NCBI GenBank assembly: GCA_945869165.1
Contig: CAMBNY010000001.1
Location: 62,001 to 126,000, forward strand
Length of the DNA: 64,000 bases
Source: Comamonas sp. lk
GTDB lineage: Bacteria; Pseudomonadota; Gammaproteobacteria; Burkholderiales; Burkholderiaceae_C
Direction of reading: 5' to 3'
Below the pieces are notes generated by a model. The model saw only the letters and a list, made by a program, of their open reading frames with translations. It searched no databases and was not told the origin of the DNA. A program made the translations under genes and the position numbers. Positions 59,089-64,000 of this stretch are shown piece by piece. The first letter of the stretch is position 1. Every line of letters begins with the position of its first letter.

Positions 59089-60576
59089 TCAAGTGCCCAG
59101 CATTTGCAAAACGGACTGCGCTGACAAAGCCATCAGACCGGCGGGGAAGATGCCTAGCAGCAGCACCAGCGCGCCGTTAAGCGCCAACACAACGCGCACA
59201 TCAGCACCGGCCACGACTTCGTTCGCCGTGATAGGCGCATCAAAGTACATCACCTTGACCAAGCGCAGGTAATAGAAAGCGCCTACCAGAGACATCAAGA
59301 CCGCGTAAATTGCCAAGCCAATGTGCATGGCCTGGCCCGAGGCGATCAGCGCTTGCAGCACCGAGAGCTTGGCGTAAAACCCTACCAGCGGCGGGATGCC
59401 AGCCATAGAGAACATGCAAGCGGCCATGACACCGGCGTACAAAGGGCTGCGTTGGTTCAGGCCGGCGAAGTCGGCAATCTCTTCGCTTTCAAAGCCTTCG
59501 CGCGCTAGCAACATGATGACGCCGAAGGCTGCCAGCGTAGTCAATACATAGGTGACGACATAAAACATGGCCGAGCTGTAGGCATTGGCGGTGGAAATGG
59601 TGTTGCCATTGATCACGCCCGAGAAGATGCCGATCAACACAAAGCCCATCTGGGCAATGGTGGAAAAGGCCAGCATGCGTTTGACGTTGGTTTGCGCAAT
59701 AGCAGCAAAGTTACCGATAAAAAGCGAGGCCACGGAGAGCAACATCAGCATCTGTTGCCAGTCGATAGCCAAGGGCAACATGCCTTCCACCAACAAGCGC
59801 ATGGTGACGGCAAAAGCCGCCAGCTTGGGCGCGCCACCAATCATCAGCGTGACTGCCGTAGGCGCGCCTTGGTAGACATCGGGGATCCACATGTGAAAAG
59901 GCACCACACCCAGCTTGAAGGCCAGTCCCGAGACGATAAACACCAAGCCAAATACCAGCACTTGGTGGCGAACATGGCCGGTGGAGATTGCACTAAAGAC
60001 TTCGTTGATATCCAGCGAGCCGGTGGCGCCGTACAGCATGGACATGCCGTAGAGCAAAAAGCCCGAGGCCATCGCGCCCAGCACAAAATACTTCATCGCC
60101 GCTTCGACGGCTTGTACGTTATCGCGACGCAAGGCGACCAAGGCGTAGCTGGACAGCGTCAGCAACTCCAGGCCCATGTAAATGATGAGGAAGTTATTGC
60201 CCGATATCATGATGAACATACCCAGCAGCGCGAACATGGACAGGGTAAACAACTCCCCACCGCGCAGCATGTCACGCGCACCCGCATAGGGGCGCCCATA
60301 GACCAGCGTGACCATCACTGCCACGGTAGCAAAACACTTCAGCCAAGCAGCCATCGTGTCGGCGATCACCATATTGCCAAAGCCGTAAAGCGTGAGGCCG
60401 GTGCTAGCGAAAAAGCCTTCTATCAGGGCGACGAGGCCCAAAGTAATCAGCGTCAAGGTATAGGTGTAGCCGCGCAGTGGGCCTTGGGGGCGCAGGTCCA
60501 GCAAGGCGATGGCGCAGGCCATGGCCAAAAGAACGGCCTCGGGGAATATGGCAAACCAGCTGATTTCGTCGATCAT
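59089..60576 (-). CDS. nuoN: NADH-quinone oxidoreductase subunit N
   Basis: Antiporter-like membrane subunit of respiratory complex I, 495 residues with about 14 helices. It contains the conserved proton-path lysine and glutamate helices (LLTLSSYALVALRRDNVQAVEAAMKYF-type region, split by a loop) and the ADTMAAWLKCF segment. It is the last nuo gene here, 24 bases after nuoM, and is followed by the Nudix gene. The start is the ATG at 60574-60576 (MIDEISWFAIFPEAVLL). Confidence 0.96.
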   Translation of the reverse strand: MIDEISWFAIFPEAVLLAMACAIALLDLRPQGPLRGYTYTLTLITLGLVALIEGFFASTGLTLYGFGNMVIADTMAAWLKCFATVAVMVTLVYGRPYAGARDMLRGGELFTLSMFALLGMFIMISGNNFLIIYMGLELLTLSSYALVALRRDNVQAVEAAMKYFVLGAMASGFLLYGMSMLYGATGSLDINEVFSAISTGHVRHQVLVFGLVFIVSGLAFKLGVVPFHMWIPDVYQGAPTAVTLMIGGAPKLAAFAVTMRLLVEGMLPLAIDWQQMLMLLSVASLFIGNFAAIAQTNVKRMLAFSTIAQMGFVLIGIFSGVINGNTISTANAYSSAMFYVVTYVLTTLAAFGVIMLLAREGFESEEIADFAGLNQRSPLYAGVMAACMFSMAGIPPLVGFYAKLSVLQALIASGQAMHIGLAIYAVLMSLVGAFYYLRLVKVMYFDAPITANEVVAGADVRVVLALNGALVLLLGIFPAGLMALSAQSVLQMLGT

Positions 60577-60600
60577 GGTGTATTTCTCAATTCGCAGCCA

Positions 60601-62076
60601 TCAAGGCAGCTTGGACTGGGCCACGTGCTGCAGCAGGCCGGCCACCGAGGCATCCATCACATCGGTAAAGGGTTTGGGGTTGATGCCCATATAAAGCACC
60701 GCGACAGCCAGTAGCGCCAGCATGACAAATTCGCGGGCGTTGATGTCTTGCAACTCTTGGACGTGATGGTTGGTAACCGGGCCCAGGTACACGCGTTTGA
60801 ACATCCACAAGGTATAGGCGGCGCCAAAAATCAAGGCGCTGGCTGAGGCCATGCCGATCCAGAAATTGAACTTCACCGCGGCCAGAATGACCATCCATTC
60901 GCCTACAAAGCCTGCGGTGCCAGGCAGGCCGCAGTTGGCCATGGCAAACAACAAGGCGAAGGCCGAAAAGCGCGGCATGGTGTTCACAACACCGCCGTAG
61001 CTGGCGATCTCGCGCGAGTGCACGCGGTCGTACAACACGCCGATAGACAAGAACATGGCGCCCGAGACAAAGCCATGCGCAATCATTTGCACAATGCCAC
61101 CGGCCATGCCCAAGTCGTTAAAAATGAAAAAGCCCAAAGTAACAAAGCCCATGTGCGCGACCGACGAATAGGCCACGAGTTTTTTCATGTCTTGCTGCAC
61201 CATGGCCACCAGGCCCACATAGACCACGGCTACCAATGACAAGGTAATCATCAGGCCTGCCCACTCGTGCGCTGCGTCAGGTGCAATCGGCAAAGAAAAG
61301 CGCAGGAAACCATAGGCGCCCAACTTGAGCATGATCGCCGCCAGCACGGCTGAACCACCGGTAGGCGCCTCGACGTGCACATCGGGCAACCAGGTATGCA
61401 CCGGCCACATCGGCACCTTGACGGCAAAGGCGGCAAAGAAGGCAAAGAAGATGGCCGTCTGTGCGGTCTGGCTAAGCGGCAATGCATGCCAATCGGCAAT
61501 ATCAAAACTGCCGTTGGAGGTAATGTAGAGGTAAATCAGCGCGACCAAGGTCAGCAGCGAGCCGAGCAAGGTGTAGAGGAAAAACTTGAAGGCCGCGTAA
61601 ATTTTGTTCGGGCCACCCCAGATACCGATGATCAGGTACATGGGTATCAGCGTGGCTTCGAAAAACACGTAAAACAAGAGGCCGTCCAAAGCGCAGAACA
61701 CGCCGATCATCAGGCCCGACAAAATCAGGAAGGACGCCATGTACTGGCTGACTTTGTGGGTGATGGATTCCCACCCAGCAATGACTACCACTACGTTGAT
61801 AAAAGCGGTCAGCAGTACAAACCAAAACGAGATGCCGTCCACACCCAAGTGGTAATTGACGTTAAAGCGCTCGATCCACATGCTGTTTTCAACGAACTGC
61901 ATTTCGGCGGTGCCGAGTTGGAAACCTGCATACAAAGGCAGGGTCACCAGGAAACCAGCGAGCGCGCCGATCAGCGCCACCCATCGCACCGCACCGGCTT
62001 GCTCATCCCGGCCCAAGGCCAGGAGCACGACGCCAAAAACAATCGGCGTCCAAATAGCGAGGCTCAACAATCCCAT
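60601..62076 (-). CDS. nuoM: NADH-quinone oxidoreductase subunit M
   Basis: Second antiporter-like subunit of complex I, 491 residues with about 14 helices. The conserved helix VPMWPVHTWLPDVHVEAPTG and the lysine-bearing YSSVAHMGFVTLGF helix identify it. The start ATG at 62074-62076 (MGLLSLAIWTPIVFGVV) is chosen over upstream codons in the nuoL-nuoM gap. It lies 13 bases after nuoL. Confidence 0.96.
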   Translation of the reverse strand: MGLLSLAIWTPIVFGVVLLALGRDEQAGAVRWVALIGALAGFLVTLPLYAGFQLGTAEMQFVENSMWIERFNVNYHLGVDGISFWFVLLTAFINVVVVIAGWESITHKVSQYMASFLILSGLMIGVFCALDGLLFYVFFEATLIPMYLIIGIWGGPNKIYAAFKFFLYTLLGSLLTLVALIYLYITSNGSFDIADWHALPLSQTAQTAIFFAFFAAFAVKVPMWPVHTWLPDVHVEAPTGGSAVLAAIMLKLGAYGFLRFSLPIAPDAAHEWAGLMITLSLVAVVYVGLVAMVQQDMKKLVAYSSVAHMGFVTLGFFIFNDLGMAGGIVQMIAHGFVSGAMFLSIGVLYDRVHSREIASYGGVVNTMPRFSAFALLFAMANCGLPGTAGFVGEWMVILAAVKFNFWIGMASASALIFGAAYTLWMFKRVYLGPVTNHHVQELQDINAREFVMLALLAVAVLYMGINPKPFTDVMDASVAGLLQHVAQSKLP

Positions 62077-62089
62077 TGGTATTTTTCCC

Positions 62090-64000
62090 TTATTTGTTGA
62101 GCCAGACAAAGTAGGTCATGAGGACAAAAATGCCCAAAATCATGACCAGCGCGTAGTGGTAGAGGTAGCCAGACTGCAAGCCGCGCACCCGCTTGGATAC
62201 CCAGCCCACCAGCTTCCAGGAGCCATTGACGAAGAATCCGTCGATGATGGCTCGGTCGCCGCCCTTCCACAAACCATTACCCAACATACGCGCACCGCGC
62301 GCCAGCACGTTTTCATTGAACCAGTCCATGTAGTACTTGTTTTCCAGCAAGACAACGATGGGACGCAGGCCACGCCCGATGGCGGCTGGCACCGCCGGAT
62401 TGATGAGGTACATATACCAAGCGGTGACGACACCGGCCAGCGCAAGCCAAAATGGCGCGGTGCTCAGCCCATGCAGTGCCATAGCCATCGGGCCGTGGAA
62501 AGCTGCTTCTAATTCCTTCATCGCGTGGTGGCGGGTAGCGTCCACCACGATGGCGTCTTTGAAGAACTCGCCAAAGAGCATCGGCTCGATGGTCATGAAG
62601 CCGATGACGACCGAGGGGATCGCCAACAACACCAGCGGCAGCCACACCACCCAGGGGGATTCATGCGGGCTATGGTCGTGGGGGTCGCCATGGCCATGGT
62701 CATCGTGGCCGTGGTGGGCATCGGGGTTTTGGTCGTAGCGCTCTTTGCCGTGGAAGACCAAAAAGTACATGCGGAAAGAATAAAAGGCCGTTACAAACAC
62801 ACCGGCCAAAACCGCAAAGTGCGCAAACCCGGCAGCAGGTAAGTGGCTTTCGGCCACGGCTTCAATAATGCTGTCCTTGGAATAAAAGCCAGCGAAAAAC
62901 GGTGTGCCGATCAGCGCCAAAGAACCTAACAGCGAAGTGATCCAGGTGATCGGCATGTACTTGCGCACGCCGCCCATCCAGCGGATGTCCTGGTTGTGGT
63001 GCATGCCGATGATGACCGAACCTGCACCTAAGAACAACAAGGCTTTGAAGAACGCATGCGTCATCAAATGGAACACCGCTACCGAGTAGGCCGAAGCCCC
63101 CAGGGCCACCGTCATATAACCTAGCTGCGACAGCGTGGAATACGCCACTACGCGCTTGATGTCGTTTTGGATGATGCCCAAAAAGCCCATGAACAGGGCG
63201 GTAATCGCTCCCACGACCAATACCAAGTTAAGCGCGGTATCGGACAACTCAAACAGCGGCGACATGCGCGCCACCATAAAGATGCCAGCCGTCACCATGG
63301 TCGCGGCGTGGATGAGCGCGGAAATAGGTGTGGGGCCTTCCATGGAATCAGGCAACCAAACGTGCAGCGGAAACTGTGCCGATTTACCCATGGCGCCGAC
63401 AAACAAACAAATACAAGCCACCGTGAGCAGCATCCAGCTGGTGCCGGGCAGGGTCAGCGCCGCCAGTTCAGGGGCTTTGCTAAAAATCTCTGCGTAATTG
63501 AGCGTACCGGCGAATGCGGCTATCAGGCCAATGCCCAGAATGAAGCCAAAGTCGCCCACGCGGTTGACCAAAAAGGCTTTCATGTTCGCAAAAATAGCGC
63601 TAGGTTTGTTGTACCAAAAACCGATCAACAAGTAGGACACCAGGCCGACCGCTTCCCAGCCGAAGAAAAGCTGCAAAAGGTTGTTGCTCATGACCAGCAT
63701 CAGCATGGAGAAGGTGAACAGCGAGATATAGGAAAAGAAGCGGTTGTAGCCCTCGTCTTCGTCCATATAGCCAATGGTGTAGATGTGCACCATCAGCGAC
63801 ACAAAGGTCACCACGCACATCATCATCGCGGTCAGGCCGTCGACCAGAAAGCCGATTTCCATCTTCAAGTCGCCCACCACCATCCAGGTGTAAAGCGTTT
63901 CATTCAAACGCGCGCCGCTTTGGACGACGGCTTGCAAAGTGAGCGCGGAGATGATGAAAGAGATCAGCACCCCGGCAATCGTCAAGGTGTGGGTGAGCGT
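62090..64000 (-). CDS. nuoL: NADH-quinone oxidoreductase subunit L, partial
   Basis: The largest antiporter-like subunit of complex I. The 3-prime 637 codons are visible; the N-terminal part lies past the right edge, and the frame is open to the last base. Recognisable segments are SAQFPLHVWLPDSMEGPTPI, AATMVTAGIFMVARM and YSTLSQLGYMTVALG, and the C-terminal lateral helix region. Between helices near the C-terminus is a His/Asp-rich loop (DNA 62655-62738; DAHHGHDDHGHGDPHDHSPH) of nine or more histidines. Confidence 0.95.
   Translation of the reverse strand, partial: TLTHTLTIAGVLISFIISALTLQAVVQSGARLNETLYTWMVVGDLKMEIGFLVDGLTAMMMCVVTFVSLMVHIYTIGYMDEDEGYNRFFSYISLFTFSMLMLVMSNNLLQLFFGWEAVGLVSYLLIGFWYNKPSAIFANMKAFLVNRVGDFGFILGIGLIAAFAGTLNYAEIFSKAPELAALTLPGTSWMLLTVACICLFVGAMGKSAQFPLHVWLPDSMEGPTPISALIHAATMVTAGIFMVARMSPLFELSDTALNLVLVVGAITALFMGFLGIIQNDIKRVVAYSTLSQLGYMTVALGASAYSVAVFHLMTHAFFKALLFLGAGSVIIGMHHNQDIRWMGGVRKYMPITWITSLLGSLALIGTPFFAGFYSKDSIIEAVAESHLPAAGFAHFAVLAGVFVTAFYSFRMYFLVFHGKERYDQNPDAHHGHDDHGHGDPHDHSPHESPWVVWLPLVLLAIPSVVIGFMTIEPMLFGEFFKDAIVVDATRHHAMKELEAAFHGPMAMALHGLSTAPFWLALAGVVTAWYMYLINPAVPAAIGRGLRPIVVLLENKYYMDWFNENVLARGARMLGNGLWKGGDRAIIDGFFVNGSWKLVGWVSKRVRGLQSGYLYHYALVMILGIFVLMTYFVWLNK

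Noticed and set aside
59692..60714. Long plus-strand frame (340 residues) opposite nuoN
   Set aside because: Gln/His/Arg-rich antisense of a membrane protein gene; no domain features.

Overview
This window looks like a housekeeping stretch of chromosome from a GC-rich betaproteobacterium, most likely Comamonadaceae (Rhodoferax/Polaromonas/Limnohabitans-like). The basis is gene order and protein character: recR-ybaB-dnaX, ligA-zipA-smc, dapC-dapD-(PilT-like)-dapE-prmB, an NAD-linked molybdenum formate dehydrogenase operon with mobA and a LysR regulator, metG-nadB, a thiBPQ transporter under a TPP riboswitch, and the distal nuoLMN genes. This assignment is inference; no rRNA or tRNA gene was seen.

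Layout. 1-2487 (minus): recR (cut by the window edge), ybaB and dnaX; dnaX carries a nine-A run followed by a hairpin that could yield a short gamma form. 2656-7763: a 4-hydroxybutyryl-CoA-dehydratase-like protein, two crotonase-fold proteins (one with histone-like Lys/Ala tails), a secreted metalloprotease-like protein and a GST. 7815-15570 (minus): def, ligA, zipA, smc and a stand-alone Hpt protein. 15663-22955 (plus): the lysine/diaminopimelate operon with an embedded PilT-like ATPase, then prmB and an ABC-F ATPase. 23584-31100: an acyl-CoA synthetase, a P450/gamma-glutamyltransferase single reading frame, glutathione-dependent formaldehyde dehydrogenase and a short SulP permease. 31252-32107: a PrlF-YhaV toxin-antitoxin module. 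32117-40891 (minus): fdhD, fdsA, fused fdsGB, mobA, a LysR regulator and mrp. 40989-46016 (plus): patatin lipase, metG, nadB. 46208-51333 (mostly minus): an orphan HigA-like antitoxin with a truncated HigB remnant, a CvpA-like protein, and thiQ/thiP/thiB with the TPP riboswitch. 51369-57888: a large FtsX-type permease, a MazEF-type module, an AttH/CrtC-like secreted protein and an MsbA-like exporter. 57952-64000 (minus): DUF1178 protein, Nudix hydrolase, nuoN, nuoM and partial nuoL.

How the genes work together. The formaldehyde dehydrogenase and formate dehydrogenase would form the two ends of a C1 oxidation route to CO2 with NADH, which the nuo complex would oxidise. mobA and fdhD mature the molybdenum cofactor of the formate dehydrogenase. 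The thi genes import thiamine under TPP control. The dap genes make meso-diaminopimelate for peptidoglycan and lysine.

The most unusual content is small-scale. Two unrelated REP-like palindromes sit in frame inside coding sequences (fdsA and metG linkers), resembling in principle the protein-inserted palindromic elements known from Rickettsia. A family of imperfect inverted-repeat elements is scattered between genes, and two of its ends coincide with the TAG stop codons of neighbouring genes. There are three toxin-antitoxin loci, one of them visibly decayed, and two of them sit where operons are interrupted or lack an expected gene. No CRISPR array, prophage or intact insertion sequence was found.
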